Source of the DNA: Symbiodinium natans
Lineage: Eukaryota > Sar > Dinophyceae > Suessiales > Symbiodiniaceae
Direction: 5' to 3'
NCBI GenBank assembly: GCA_905221605.1
Contig: CAJNDS010000249.1
Location: 82,501-146,500 of the forward strand
Length of the DNA stretch: 64,000 bases
Program-made: the position numbers and the translations under genes
Notes under the pieces: generated by a model
Database searches by the model: none
Told to the model about the DNA's origin: nothing
What the model saw: only the letters and a program-made list of their open reading frames with translations
Part shown: positions 9,894 to 23,889 of the stretch, piece after piece
Position numbering within the stretch: the first letter of the stretch is position 1
Layout: every line of letters begins with the position of its first letter

Positions 9894-12800
9894 TGGACAG
9901 GACTTTGGGCATAATTTCTGTGCAGGAACCTGGTAGCTTAATTACGAGGGAACTGTTGTACGCCTTCATAAGGGATGCTACTCCCAGAATTGATTTAATG
10001 CTGACCACGCGACTCACGCACGAGGGACGAAGAAGGCCTCTCTTGACTAAACCCACCGAAGAGAACATATCTCGAGCCTAGACCAGACCCCGAACCTGCC
10101 TTGCGGATCCCTGGGTGATGTGCGGCTGGAGCCTGATGCCAAAAGCTGTCTGAATTTTCAAGGCTGACTGAACTGTGGAAAGGGGAAAAGCATTTGAGGC
10201 AAGGGTCGAGTGGGCCGCCATCAAGCTACTTGCGCACTGCTCATTGGAACATGCAGTGAAGGGCATTATGGTAAACGATCTCCATCTGCTTCAGTGTCTT
10301 TTGTTCAGAAAATGCCGAAGGTAGGTCTTCTCACATTTCTCACCTGAAACAGACCTGACACCACTCCGACTCATCAAGCGTAGAACAGAAACCGGGGCTC
10401 TGAGACTCAACGTTCGTATTGATATTATTCATGTTGATTGTAGAATTACCTAATTATTGGACCTAATTCATAAAACCCAGGCGCCCCTTGTACTTGAACT
10501 TTGCAAAGAGGGGAAGCTTTTCCAATGTCATCTCGCCCCTTTTGAGAACCTCTTTAGGGACGGTGGAGAAAAAGAAGGGACGGCCCACGAAGCCCGAACC
10601 AGGGGCCAAGCGCTGGCTAGAAGCCTCAGCGCAGAGCGCAGGAGGTATGCAGCTGGTGTGAGCGTGAGTCTGAATCCAGTCTACGGGGGGTCATAAGCAT
10701 CTTCGTGGGCTGAGGACGTTTTCGCTTTGAAGGAGGGACTGTGGGACCCGTGGGACGAAATACAAAAGCCTCGAGGCTCCGGAGAATCCTGAAGAAAACA
10801 TTTCCAGAACATGACTTTCGCACCTCAAAACCCTTCTGCCACTTGGCAGCCTTCCACTTGCTTTCTCATAATCCAAGTCCATCTGACCTTCTTCGAGGTC
10901 TTGCTGACGGGGGGTGCTTCGGATTTGCTGCAAACGGGGAGGGGGAGGGCCTGCAAATCACCGCGCATACCCAAAGCCTTGCCATGTGCCACAATCTTTA
11001 GCAGCCAGCTGAAAACCTCTAAAAATGTGGTACCCAGCGGCACTTGCTTCAGTGGCTGGAACGAGCGGCACACCTCGACCCTGAGGCAGAGCTGTCTTAG
11101 AGGGGCCGATGGCATGTGGAGGTTTGGTAGGTTAGGGGTGCAACGCATTGTAGAGATTGACAAGCAGACGATGCTGAGAGCAGGCTTAGGGAAAGGGATC
11201 TCAATTAATTAATGCTTGCTTGGGTGCTTGCTTGCTTGGCTGCTCGTTTGCAGTTCGTTGTGTTTGCTTCTTGTCATTGGTTGGATGTCGTTGTCATTGG
11301 CTGTGGCTCTGGCTATGTTGCGGTTGTTGTGATCGTGCGCCCGTTGCTTGTGGCCGTTGCTTGCAGCTTTACTTGTTCCTTATGCCGACTGCCTATGTCT
11401 TGTTCGTGGTTGCTGCCGCTTGTTTCTTTGCTTGTTGTTGATCTTGCCCTTATCCTGCAAGTGCCCAGCCCATTGTGGCTTTCCCTGCATGTTCCTTCCT
11501 TGTTCTGAATTTGCTCCTGACAGTCCCAAAGGTTCTTCGATGTTCTTCGGCAAGAAGGGCCTAGCGATCAACATGTAGAGAATCCTACTCAAGCCCCAAC
11601 GTTTCTGCCACGAGCTCTTGGGCCAAAAGCCCACCTGCAACCAGAGTAGTGTCCCCAATGATTCAATGTCGCCGACAATACGCCGCGAGATGATTCAGTA
11701 TTGTCTGGCAGCCCCTGACAGCATCTGACCTTGAGCAGAAAGCAGCCGCCTGCCGACCCGCCGAGCTGGCACAGTAGCCCTGTCTCACCAGGCAGCGGAG
11801 CATCTTCATAATCTTCTCCGCCTCATTGAGAGGGGTGGGTAGGGCAGGAGGTTTAGTCTTACATCCCCTCTTAAAATAAGTGGAAAGCCCAAAAGCATGC
11901 TGCCAAGCCTTGGGACGAAAGGGTTTGGCACGTGGTTTGGGCTTGGGTTTAGGGCACTAGGGTGAAGAGGTCTAGCGAGTCTGGCGAATATTCAGTTCAA
12001 GGATGGATTAGGCAGTCTAGATGGCCGACGAAATAGTTCAGATCCAGCTTCATGCATATCAAATCCTGACAAGCCTCGGCGCGATGTCAACGCTCGAGCT
12101 TGTGGTAACGTTCTCTCGACCACTACACTACGTACTCACTACCCCATCCGACGCTCAACGGGCTTGTGTCCGACTCAAAGTTCCCACAAAAACACACATA
12201 GAAACATGGAGAAGAAAAACAAAACTGGTGTGCGTGGCCTCCTTCATGGGGTCACCGGACCTGCAGTTAGGAGGGACAGTCGAAGGAATGAGCGGCCGGT
12301 GCGATTTGCAGTGGGGTGGGGGGGGGGGGGGGGGGGCTGGGGTTGGAGGCTTGGGTGCCCCCAAACAAAACGGCTTTTGCAGTAACGAGTGAAAATTTCG
12401 ACGAACTTATAGCGGCACGTTTCGACCCCAGCCTCTCCAAGTGTTGTATCCACCGCCCCATCACCTTCAGGCTCGAGCATGTTGAAGTTGTCGTGATGCT
12501 TCCCCGGTCTTACTTGGTGTAGCAGGCGGATTATGACTTCTTCGGGTTTCTGGGGCAGTTCGGGGCTTGCCAAGGGTTTAGGGTTGGGCTGGCATCCATA
12601 TGTCAAAGGATCGCAGCTTGCTTGCCACTGAACACCACCCAGGACTGAACCTCAAAGGTCTGAGACTTCGAAGTGCGGTTCGGAGGTCAGGTCAGGATTT
12701 GGGGCGTTCCGAATCCCAAGCCTGAGCCTTTCCAGCAGCCTAACATTTCGAAGCTGCAGGGGCTTCGACAAACGGGGTGTGGAGTGCACCGCCCCCCCCC

Positions 12801-14640
12801 CCCCCCCCCCCCCACACACCCGCATCCTCGTTGTCATTGCAGGTGTCCAGCGACGCGACCACTTCTTTCGCCTCGCAAGCGGCTCTTTACAATACCGTCA
12901 AAATACCTGCAAGGCCATCATACAGAATCACAGAATCATACATCTCAAGCTCGAGACCAAGAAGGCCTGGCAGGTGCATGTCTTCAGCATCTGAACATCC
13001 CTGCACCTTAAAGAAGCAGCATCAAAAACTTGAAGGCATCTTGGCAGACACAAACCCAGCGCTGCATCCCTAAAGGCCCTAAAGCCAACAAAGTAACAAA
13101 ACGTAAGCTCCCTCAACGCTGGACTGCTAGAGTGCAAATTTGAAATTCCAATCCCTAAATCCAAACTCTCAACAACCAACACTGCCTGTCAAGCCCACAG
13201 TTACAAACCCTTTCCCGGGTGCCAGGAAAAAAGGAGCGCAACATCACAATAATTCAAGGAGAAAAGGTACCGTAGCCTAAACTGCGGACCAAATCTCCAA
13301 ATTCACTGGCAACAGTGCCGAAGGCCTGCCGCAGCCTCTCTGGCTCGCGGCACACAGCATCCTTGCGAGCGACAGGTTCCCAACTGCCAGGGAAGTTGAG
13401 GGGTTCCTGAACACCCTTGCTGCCCACAGCACATAGTATATCGTCTTGAGCTTGTGCGTTCGCGTGGCTACAGAGACCTTCAAATTATTTCAATAGCGAG
13501 TTGCGAAGCGACATGCCCTGCACGGGTGACTCCTGATCCCGGGATGTGTGGGAGGGTGGTTCCCCTGCAACTTGGCACACAGCCCTAGCACGGAGAGCAG
13601 TCTGTTTCAGAAGATTGGCAGCCTGTGAACGATTTCCAGATCCCAGCCAGCCTTAACGACTGAATCATGCACCAAAACAGCAACATTGAACGGATGTTGA
13701 ACTTAGGTACTAGAGTGCTCAACCTCATGCAATACTCCTTTTATTTCGAAAACTTGACTTAACCGAACTATCGGTGCTTGGGATCTTTGTGAGGGGCAGT
13801 CGCTGTCACATTTATTGTCGGGCGGCATATTGACTCCATCCAAACAAGCACATACACCCATTCAAGGCAACTGCGCGAAAGGGTATCGGTATCCGCAATC
13901 CCCACCTGCACCCGTTCGGGCGTCAGGGGCGCATCTGGGGGCGTGGTCGAGAGCCTGGAGAAATTCGGGGGCCTTTTGTGGGGGGTGGGGCAGTGGCATC
14001 GAGGTGAGGTTCAAGAGTTTTAACTTGGGGAGGGCTGAGAGTTTAGAAGCTTTGGAGGCTTTTAGAGGCTTTAGAGAGGGCATTCCCAGAGCTCAGGTAA
14101 GAGTGTGCTACCTTGTGTCACTAAATTACAAAGTTGGATCCTGTAGCTACCTCGTTTGGTGTTGCACATCCCAAGGCCACCATCTTGCTGGAAAACGAAG
14201 GGCTTGAGTCTCCTCAGTAACATCAGCCTCGTCGTCTAAACCATCCCTTTACAAATCTATACTCTATACAGTCTATACACCTTGCCCAGAACTTCGGTGG
14301 CGAGGCACAGCGCCGTCTGAATGGGTGGCGGGGATGGCCGTGGAGCAGCCGCAGCACCTCAGCACTCATACAGAGAGGCACACGAGAGAAAAACATCTCA
14401 AGAAACGAAGAGCTGCTGACGGAATTGCCCAAGTCCCTTTCGGCCCCATTAAGCCCCTGGCAGCCCTCGTTATGCGACTGGCCTGCCTTGCACGCCGCTA
14501 AGGAGCTGTCGGCTTTTGCTCAATAACCAAGAACAAAGAACGTAAGAAAGTGCGTACACGCAATACAAGGGCTTACGCGGAGATTAAGAGTGCTGGCCGC
14601 GAGGGCCCAAGAATTGAAAGCCTCCCTTACTGACATACTA
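9894..14640. other. No recognisable gene
   Basis: Short overlapping frames only. G- and C-homopolymers occur at about 12314-12336 and 12792-12813; the Gly- and Pro-rich open frames around them translate those runs. A tgcttgcttgg-rich stretch at 11212-11240 accounts for a hydrophobic frame there. Confidence 0.5.
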
Positions 14641-17600
14641 TACATGTTCCCCCCCCCCCGCATCAATCTTCTCTCTAAATACCGACTTGTAATTTACACG
14701 GCAAAATACGGCTGTGAATGTGAATTATATTTCGCGTTCTTACCATCTGCTTCTGAATCGCGCATATTGCACCTGCAGAGAGCGGAACACGATGGGTTAC
14801 TGACAAATTCTCCCCCCCCAACGCACACAGAGGGCAGTTGCACATCAGCGATGTCCACGTGTTCGAGAGGCAGGGGCAGCAACACGTGGTTAACGAACTT
14901 TGATGGGCACTTATTCCCAATAAGCATGATGGTGTGGTGCCAGAATCGAATAAATTAACTGGTTCGGCCATGACGAGTTTGTCATCCAAAGCTTACTTGT
15001 GTAGGACTTCCTAACGAGACTACATGCCGTGCTCCAAAGAAATTGTCGCAACATAAACAATAGTCAAAAAACAGATAAATTACCAAACCTGCAATCATGA
15101 TGGAGACTGCTTCTTCGACTGCTGTCTTGCAGAGTCGGAATAGGCAGTGCAGAACCCGAAGGTGAGCCATGCCATGGCGACTCTAAAGCTGAATTCTGCC
15201 CCATGACCTCAGCCTGCTCAGCCTGCTCAGCCCGACCCTGTTTTGCGAATCGCCCCAACACGAGCCTGTGCTGCCAGAAGCGCGCCCACACGGGCGGCGA
15301 TCTGTCCTGCAAACGCAGGAATCCCCAACACCCCAAACCTTGCAAGCCCACCCAAAAAACCACAGCTTCAAAGCCATGTCTTGCGCAGCTGCGTATCACA
15401 AGACTGTCTGCACGTGCACATCGTGCGTGTTTGCTTACGGTTTCGTTTTATTACACAAGTAGAATCCTCTCTCACTTGCCAACTCCCCGAAGCGCTGTGT
15501 GAAAACAACCACCTGATCTGCCTTGCCCCCCTTGCCACTTGTGAAACACACCCGGCTCGCCCCCACAAGTATCCATAGTAAACATCGAGCTTGAGGTGAA
15601 GACATGTGCGACGACACACGATTCGTCAAAGTAATTGAATAGACTTGTCACTCCAAGCTTAGTCATCTGATTGCTACATGGTTGCCTCAAGTAGTAACCG
15701 TGCTCGTTGTTGTTCACTTTGAATATTTGAGTATTGTGAATAAACTTCGCTAGTTCGCTGGCATATAGCTCAAAATTATCAACACCTTATAGTTCAAACA
15801 CATTCGAGTCGCGCTTCATTCAATCATTTCTGTACATCATACTCCGCTGCACACTGAAGACAAGTCAGTGTGTTTGTGTGTGAGCGTACGTGTGTGCCTT
15901 TGCTTTCGGCCCGTCCTTACGTATTCTTCTTCGTCCGGCAATAGCTGCATTGCTCTTCCCATGCTCCTTCTTCGTTTCCCGAGTCCACGAGTGAGCGCTA
16001 CATCCAATTCCAGGGATACCTCCGTATTTCGTTCTGGTTGGCAAGCTTGTTTTCCAAACCTGCACATATGGTCATATTTCACCAAAACAAACTTCCGTGG
16101 TCAAAGGAATTGAGACCACGTACACCTCCATTGAGGCATTCCTCCAGCACACCTGCTCTGCACTGCTCTTGCCCTTCTGCTTTTTCGGACACGCTTTCAT
16201 AAGGAATGCCTGGACTGCTGGCAAATCAGGGCAGGCATAATGAAGCCTCACTGTTTTGTAGGTCCAACACTTCGTCAGCATGAAAATTAAAGAACCACCT
16301 CAGTATATGACGGTGCCATATGGTGCCTCAGCATCTCGCTTTGTTTCCTGTGGGAATCTGATCAGTGGCAATTTGTGGTCCTTCCTGCGCCAGAGTCAAA
16401 GTTTATGCAGATGCGGAGTTTTGAATGAGAAAAACGATCACTCGGTCTTCCTGTTCAGAAGCTACAGCAAGGAAGTCCGAGGTGGCTTTTGAGAGAGCAA
16501 AGTGGGCTAAGTGAACTTGCGTAGTGGAGTGATGCTGGCGATCTACAGCTTTAAGTTGACATCTCTGAGCTGCAGCTGCAAGTGCAGTTCAAGCAGCACA
16601 CGCCGACTGCAGACAATGAGCTACATCCACCGATCTGTTCCCCCCCTACATGCAGGGCATCTGTGACCCAGCACATCCACCGCACTGTACCTGCGTCTGT
16701 GCCCCCACGGCATTTCGAGTGAGAGTCTGGGGACTTCACAATTCATGTTGCAGTCTTGCAAGAAATCTGGAGAGTTTTATTGACAGGCACCTAAATATTT
16801 GAACATTTCACGTTCTACTTCTTGGAGAGTTCTTGAGACTCGCTGATACTCATTGAGGCTCATTGAACCAGTAAGTCCAGCAAGCCATATCTGCGCCACC
16901 CTCCCCCCCCCCCTGGCCCATACACCGTACTTGCATCCAGTATCCGCCGTATGCGTGCCCCCCTACATCCACCGTATTTGTACCCGTCATAGACTGGATT
17001 CGGCTCCATCAGTCACCTCACACAGACTACTGGCATGCAAACATTCGTATCGGCTGCACGGTCAGGAGAGCTGTCAGCATGTTTGGCCTAATTGGGGTAA
17101 TAGGGTGGTGGTATGCTATTGCCCAAATTGCATGAGCCCTTCCTTGCACCCCCCCCCACTCGAAAAAAAACAACAGCTTACGAGCAGACAAATTGCCGTC
17201 GTCCTTTCTGGCTGCGTGCACCGGAGCAGGGCGCGGAGGCCACAGCTTCCTCCGGCTCTTGGTAGTCCGTGGATTCAAGGTCTCGGGAGGCTTCAGGGAC
17301 CTTTGGGAATTCAGGAACAACAATGGAAACCAGGTTGTTTCGGTTGAGGATCTTGGCCGGTCCGGCTGCGTGAGGTTCAGACAGGTTTACATAAACGTCG
17401 AGCCCCAAAGCATCGAGGGCAGGGGTTCAACCCGCGATTCGGCGTCCTCCTTGGGAGGCCCAATTTTGTTGGCTCCATGACCTTCGCAGGAATTTGGCGG
17501 CTCGCCACACGCAGGCCTACACTACAGTGACTACAGTCTTCTTAGAGGCTCCTTAGAAGAGTGAATGGATTTTCAAGCTCATGAAATGAGCCTTCGACAT

Positions 17601-19838
17601 CTGCAATATGGCAGCTCCGCACAGCACTATAGAAGGATGAATGGTCTGCACTACGGGGAGGGGAATGCCGCCCCAAGGCAGGGTACACACAGCGCATTCT
17701 TGCCGACCTGCTTCACGGCATTGTATTTGAATGGGTACAATATCGCCTATATCTTAATGCTCATGATGAACATCATGCAATCGCGGCCAATCATCCATGC
17801 ACCAATGCCCTGTGCCCCTCAGGTGTTTCCAGTCTGTCTGGTCGATCGCGTCCCCCCCACACCCCGCTTTCCTCCCCGCTGGCCTCAAAAAGTTCCTGAC
17901 CCCACATCCTCATTTTGTGGGGGCTCGCTCCTCCAGAAGCTATACCCGCATCCGGGCAGCGCAGCTGTAACCGTGTCCGTCCGATGCCCAACCCCCAAGT
18001 CCCAGCGCAAGTCTTGCACCTCCTGCTGAAGCCCGTCCGTTTGGACTCTGCAAGCCCACGCTCCTGCCGGCTGCAGGTACAGTTGGCATTTTGGTCCTTG
18101 CTCTCTCAATACCTCGAACTATTGTGGCTGTTCCACAAGGAGCTTTGCTGGGCTGATCTATCCGAGTCTACCCGGTCGTCTGTAAACAAGCTACTTCTTA
18201 GTTGCTTCCTACAGGATGTGGGTATCTTTGAAGCCAACAACACGTTTCAGATCCATCCGCACATGAACTCTGTAGACTCAGATGGGTGAGTCGTTCAAAG
18301 ATGGCCGATTCTTGCAAATTAGGCCATGATTTGATCCGCACGAGCAGACGATTGATAAGCGACAAATTGCAGATCTTAACATACATGCATAGCTATGGTG
18401 CAGCTGGATGGAACTTCTGCAAATCAACATGCTATCAGCAATCAGCATGGCATCAACCCCACTTTCGGGATCCAAACTCCGACGGGCCAAGACCAATGCC
18501 GAGAACAGGGGAAGACGAATCAGTGCTCCAATAAGATACGAGGGCCTTGAGACACCAGAGCACTCCGAACCCCACACATGCTGTTTCATGAATTAACCCT
18601 TAGCCCCCTAAACCTGGCTTTTTTGCATCAAGTGTATTACAGTTTTTGAAGTATCTAACAATTCCACCCCGCAAAGCGCCTTGGACCAGCAGCCGCTGCA
18701 ACACCTGCGGCTCGGGTTCAGGAGTAGAAGCTTCTGTGTGATCGCCGGGCGCAGGGAAAAATGTATACATTGTATACATACACATGTGAATTTTATACAT
18801 CTTTATAGATCATATAATGTACACAGACTGCTTTTGGAAAAAAGGATGGCAGAATGCTGGCCGAACCTATTCTTCACATTACCATGTCTCTACTTGAGCA
18901 GTCGCCGAAGTCATGTCACGCCGCCAAAGATCGCAGAAAGGATGCGCTTCTCAGACGTCTACCACACATCTACATTTCATGTACCGCATTAGCCACACAT
19001 GTTCTGCACCCATCACATGCCCAAAGATCTTATAGGGAGCATGACCCCTGCAGCTTGCCAACAGCGGAGCTGAGGTTTCTAAAGCCCACAAAAGTATGAG
19101 CCTTTATACTCAGGGTGCGCATCTTTTCTGCGCATGACCTTTGGTTGCGTGGAAAGATGAGGACACGTTCACTTGAAGCGGCCCCAGTTCCATGTTCCAA
19201 GATCACTGGGAACCAGGAACAGCTTAGATATCGATGATACTATACCGACATACGTGACTGTGGGAAAAAATGGCACTCGGCAATTTGCAAACGGTGGACG
19301 CAGGACTCCCTGTGCCAAGAGCGCAAGGCCGAAAAAAACTCAAACAACCCAACTTGCAAAACAAAACTTGAAAGAACCACAAATTGCAAGTATACCAGTG
19401 TAAGCAGCTCCTCTCTGCGTCGAACCTGGAGGTTCTCTCTCGGGCCAGGGCTCCGAGGGCCGGCCCCGAACATCCGACACATCCTGCTTCGCAATTCTGC
19501 GAATCGCAATTCTGCTTCTCTTACAACATCTGGTTTGGTGTCCGAGGCATTTGGGCGTAAAGGTTGAAGCGGCGCGAAGAGAGACGGAGAGAGGTAGTGT
19601 GCTAGTGGATGAGTGGGTGTTCGAGTGTGAGTTTGTGTGCGCGTGATACACTGATGTTGTAGGCCAGGTGAGCCTCAGGGTGGGCTGACTCCCAATGACA
19701 GGTTTCTCCTGTTGGAGGCGTGATTACAGGCACGGCGACAGTGTAGGTCCCCCAAGCAAACCCCTTTTAACTCCTGACGGAAGCCCTCAAAGCACGCTAG
19801 ACGCGTATCCGTCTTAGGGCTACAGCATATTATGCATA
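14641..19838. other. No recognisable gene
   Basis: Open frames up to about 165 codons exist (for example 16853-17347 and 17565-18029, plus) but none contains a domain or repeat I recognise, and frames on both strands overlap without preference. A solitary tatacatgtt plus C-run sequence at 14640-14661 resembles the termini of the composite islands. Confidence 0.45.
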
Positions 19839-20029
19839 GACATATATATATATATCTACTACCTCCCCCCCGCGAAACCAACCTTCAAACCACGTAAAGC
19901 CTCCATTGCATACATGTGTCGCTACACAAGAAATACATATCAAAATCAAGTATGGAACATACACTCGCGGATATAAAAGCATAGCTTCCCCCCTTAGATC
20001 TACCACTTTAGTGACTTGCAATGGACAGC

Positions 20030-20530
20030 ACAGTTCCCGTAGCATGCTATATCATTTCTACTTAACCGCCTGAAAACCCCTGTAAAACAAAACTATATTT
20101 GTAAAGTATCTAATCATCACCTCCTGTCTTACGTATCCCTTCAATTCAAAACCACCCTAAACCCTGGCAACAAATCATACGAGACGCAAAAGAAACATCC
20201 TGAAAACAAAAATCTATCAGTAAAGTATCCAAACAAACCTTCTGGCTTACGTACCCCTTCAACTCAAAACCACCCTAAACCCTCGCCATATTAAGACATA
20301 ACAGCATGCTATATCAATTCTTCTTACGAGACCTACAACCACCTGAAACACCCTGAAAAGCAAGAATGCAAGAGTAAAGTATCTACAAAAGCCTTCTGGC
20401 TTACCCTTTGAACTCTAAACAGCCCTAAACCCTCGCTACATTAAGATATACCAGCACAGTTCCTGTAGCATGCTATATCATTTCTGCTCACGAGACGTAC
20501 AACCGCCTGATACACACTGAAAAACAATAC
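20030..20530. repeat. Degenerate satellite, 130-165 bp unit
   Basis: Repeated blocks in the order gcatgctatatcattt, cgagac-tacaaccgcc, cctgaaaa, gtaaagtatct, cttacgtacccttcaa, accctaaaccctcg. The cctgaaaa landmark falls near 20069, 20201, 20354 and (variant) 20516. Each unit contains one ccctaaaccct telomere-like word. Confidence 0.8.
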
Positions 20531-20889
20531 GGATGGTAGTATAAGACCTTCCGTGCTCGTGAGTCTTGCGGAGACTAGGAAAATGAGATGATCATTGAGA
20601 ACTGATAACCATGTTGGGAGACCCGAGGGGAACATTGAGAATGAACAGCAAAGGTCTCAGAAAATGGTGAAAAGATATTTGCTCACATTATCTTCGCGCC
20701 CCCGGGACGTACAGTAAATTAACGAACGCTTCCTAGTCTGTTTCGAGGCTTACCATCCTTGCTTCTCCAATTATTTTCTGTATTTGATATACAATACATT
20801 TCCCCTATATACATACATCATGTGGGTACTTATTCTGCTTTCTCTTTGCATTTTCACACGAGGCAAGCCTTACAAACAGGGGGCATAAC

Positions 20890-21900
20890 CCTACGGGATT
20901 TAAGAAGCCTCAAGAGGTTCAGGGTTAGGTGTAAATCCTATAGGTGATGCTTACACCTTAAACCCGAAACCTTTACACCTTACACCTTAAGGGATATAAG
21001 GTTCTAATCCTATAGGCAATGCCTGCACCTTAAACCCGAAACCTTTAAACCCTATAGGGCTTGAACTCCGGAAAAGCCCTAAACCTTTAAACCCTATAGA
21101 GGTTAATTGTTTACAAGTTTACAAGCCTAGGTCTGGGCATTCAGCGCCTATAGGGTTAGAACCTTTGAGCCTTTTGGAGCCCTATAAAGTTTTAGGGTTC
21201 TGACCCTAAAGGTTAAGGTTTAAATGCCTAAACCTTGAACGCCAAGGTTTGAACTTCATGGGCTGGGTTAGAATGCCTAAATCTTAAATCCGAAACCTTT
21301 AAACATTAGCCCCATAGGGTTCATGGGGTAAAGGGTTTAGGTTTAATTGCCGACTTATGTTTAAGTGCCGAAATCTTGAACCTAAATCCTTTGAGCCTTA
21401 ACTTTAAAAGGTTTAAAGGTTAAGGGTTTGGGCGTCATTGCTGAACCCGAAAGGGTTTTGGGGCTTCTTTTTAAAACCCTCAAGCCTTTATCGTTTAACC
21501 GATAGGGTTTTGGAGAATAAGCCTTAAAAAACCAGGGAGCACAGTGGAGCGGAGGGCAGGGGAGGGTGAGTGCGGGGTGTTCAGGGGCCCTGGCTGTGGA
21601 AGACCCCCAGTACCCTCCCCTCCCCTCCCACCGCTGTCTCATAAGCAAACTTAATGCTTATTAGCAATACGTCGTGTGACAAAGCTCTTTCCAACCAAGA
21701 TTAGGTACGCAGATTACGTACAGTACGTACCAACTCATGCATGTTTTGAATGCCTAAACCTTTAACCCTGAAGGCTTAAACTCTACGGGCTTAGGTTTAA
21801 ATGCCCAAATCTTAAACCCTAAACCTTTCAACCTTAACCCTATAGGTTTAAAGGTTAAGGGTTCAGGTGTAACTGCTTAACCCTATAGGGCTTCGGCTTG
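20890..21900. repeat. Telomere-like tract homologous to 45.1-46.3 kb
   Basis: Words such as aaacctttaaaccctatagggc, ttaagggtt and ggtctgggcattcagcgcc. From about 20985 the order of motifs (ataaggttct..ataggcaatgcc, tctgggcat..cttcagcgcc-like, gttttagggttctgacccta, gagaataagcctt, aagcaaacttaatgctta, tacgcagatta) matches 45110-46310 over roughly 0.9-1.2 kb with many substitutions, so both derive from one dispersed repeat. Confidence 0.8.
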
Positions 21901-22069
21901 AAAGCACAAGGCTACGAGAAAGCGATACATTTAAACGTCAGGGATCCAGAGATTTTCGAGGACTCTTGCCGAGACAATTCTTTTTGCCCCCCCCTCCCCC
22001 CTCCGCCCCCAGGAACCCACGTCCGGGCATTTCCAACGTCTGCTAATCATCTGACATCGACGGTCATCT

Positions 22070-22412
22070 GGCGAAATACTGAAAAAGTACTGAAATACTG
22101 AATTCAGTACGCTGGATCCAGGATCCAAGGTTGTGAGAGAGTGTTGAACTCAAATCTTGGATCCAGTGCGAGTACTAAGAGAATAATGGAATACTGAATT
22201 TCAATATCTCAGATCCAAGATCCAAGGTACAAGATTGGCAGATAACTCTGCTGAGCAATCTTGGATCTTGGATATTGGATCAGGAAGTTCAGTATTTCAG
22301 TATTTTTTGTATTCGTACTGTATCCAAGATTTGATTTAAACAGTCTCTCACAATCTTAGATCTTGGATCCTGCGTACTGAAACTCAGTATTTCAGTATTT
22401 TTCAGCATTTCC
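22070..22412. repeat. Long imperfect foldback of ggatcc/tactgaa words
   Basis: The left half (gaaatactgaa, ctggatccaggatcc, gtgagagagtgtt, tcttggatcc, cgagtact) is mirrored by the right half (agtatttcag, ggatcttggatcc, aacagtctctcac, tattcgtact), centred near 22242. The arms are about 160 bp with scattered mismatches. Confidence 0.82.
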
Positions 22413-22439
22413 GAACGTCCCCCTCAACACGAAAACTTT

Positions 22440-23053
22440 AAGTCTCTAAGGCAGATGCGGGCCTAAGGAGGAGAGGCCGTAAACCCCAAAAAACAAATCC
22501 TATTTCCTAAGCCTGTCTCGATAAGCTCTCAAAAGCGGGATCCCCAGGTCTTGTTCCCCAAATCGTATTCCCTGCATCCTATTCCTCAATCCTGTCCTAT
22601 TGCGCAAGCCATAAGCCAGGTGGCTCTCCCTCCCCTTCACGTTCCACTATACTGCTTAAATCATATTGGCCAAGCCCGAAAGTGGAGGGATCCCAAGTCT
22701 TCTTAGTCTCTAAATCATAAAGAGAAGAGCTTTTGTGCCCCCCCCCCCCATGAGACCTAGATCTTCTTCGTTTTGCTTAGCAACGATCTTATTTGCTAAG
22801 TCATAATAGAATAATAAGGGATCCCGCTTTTTAGGATTTAGCGACAAGGATTTTAGGGAGCATGTTTTTTTCTGTAAGCCCTAAGGCTCAAGAGAAGAGT
22901 CTGTGTTATTCCGAAAGCGGAGTCCTGAAAATTTACAGGCTAAGTCGTGTTGGCCAAGCCTAGAGTGGGGGGATCCCAAATCTTAGTCACTATAGAGTCC
23001 TATTCTCTAAGTCTAACAAAAGGGATCCCTAAATGCTAACGAGGAGTTTTTGT

Positions 23054-23096
<43 letters not shown>

Positions 23097-23870
23097 CCCC
23101 GCCCCCCTCCGGCAACGGGGCTTGAATCTGTTCATTTCTGCTACTTGCAAATCGGCCCATTTTTCCCCTAATTGGCGCCTGAATCTTATTCGCTAAATCG
23201 TAAACGAACGGTTCGGGAATAAGTCATAGGTAGTAAAACAATCCAGGGAATAAGATTTCGGGTTCCCGCCCAAACAAGATTTGCGGAATCTGTCTTTTTT
23301 TGCGGAATTTAAGGGCTCTCCTAGGGACTCTTCTCTTCAGGATTGCAGGACCCCTAAGGAGTAAGACTTCGATTTAGGGATCCTGCTCTTAAGGATTTAG
23401 CGAAAGGGATCTTGGAAATGGGGTTCGTTTTTAGCAATTAAGGGCTTTTTCTTTAGGAATTATGGACCACCTGCCTTGAGGACTACGCAATAAAATTTGG
23501 GGAGTAAAATCAAGAGAACACGATTTAGGGAACAAGACTTCGGGATCCCGCTCTTTGGGTTTAGCGAAGAGGATTTAGGAAACAGGATTTGTGTTTTAAG
23601 GATTTAGGGGCTCTCCTCCTTAGGATTTCTGGATGCCCCTCTTTAGGGTTTATAGGGAATAGGACGAAAGGAATTAACATCAGGGAATAAGATTCAGGGA
23701 TCTCGCTCTTTAGGATTTAGCGACGAGATTTTGGGAATGGGGTCAATTTTTTGGATTTGATGGCTCTCCTTTTAGGATTCAAGAAACCCTCTCTAGGGCT
23801 TAGGGAACAGGACTTAGGGAATATACCTTCGGGAATAATAGGGAGCCGGCTCTTTCAAACTTAGCGAAAG
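22440..23870. repeat. Decayed satellite with gggatcc-gctcttt-aggatttagcga unit
   Basis: Degenerate repeats of about 100-160 bp with recurring words gggatcccgctctttagg, atttagcgacaaggattt, ggggctctcc and gggaataagat; clear unit starts occur near 22808, 23385, 23548 and 23698. Includes a C homopolymer of about 39 bases at 23056-23094. No gene is visible. Confidence 0.7.
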
Positions 23871-23889
23871 GGGCTTGGAGCCTCCCTGA

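Noticed and set aside
17420-17445. ggttcaacc as a tRNA T-arm
   Set aside because: No matching acceptor, D-arm or anticodon stem could be drawn around it.
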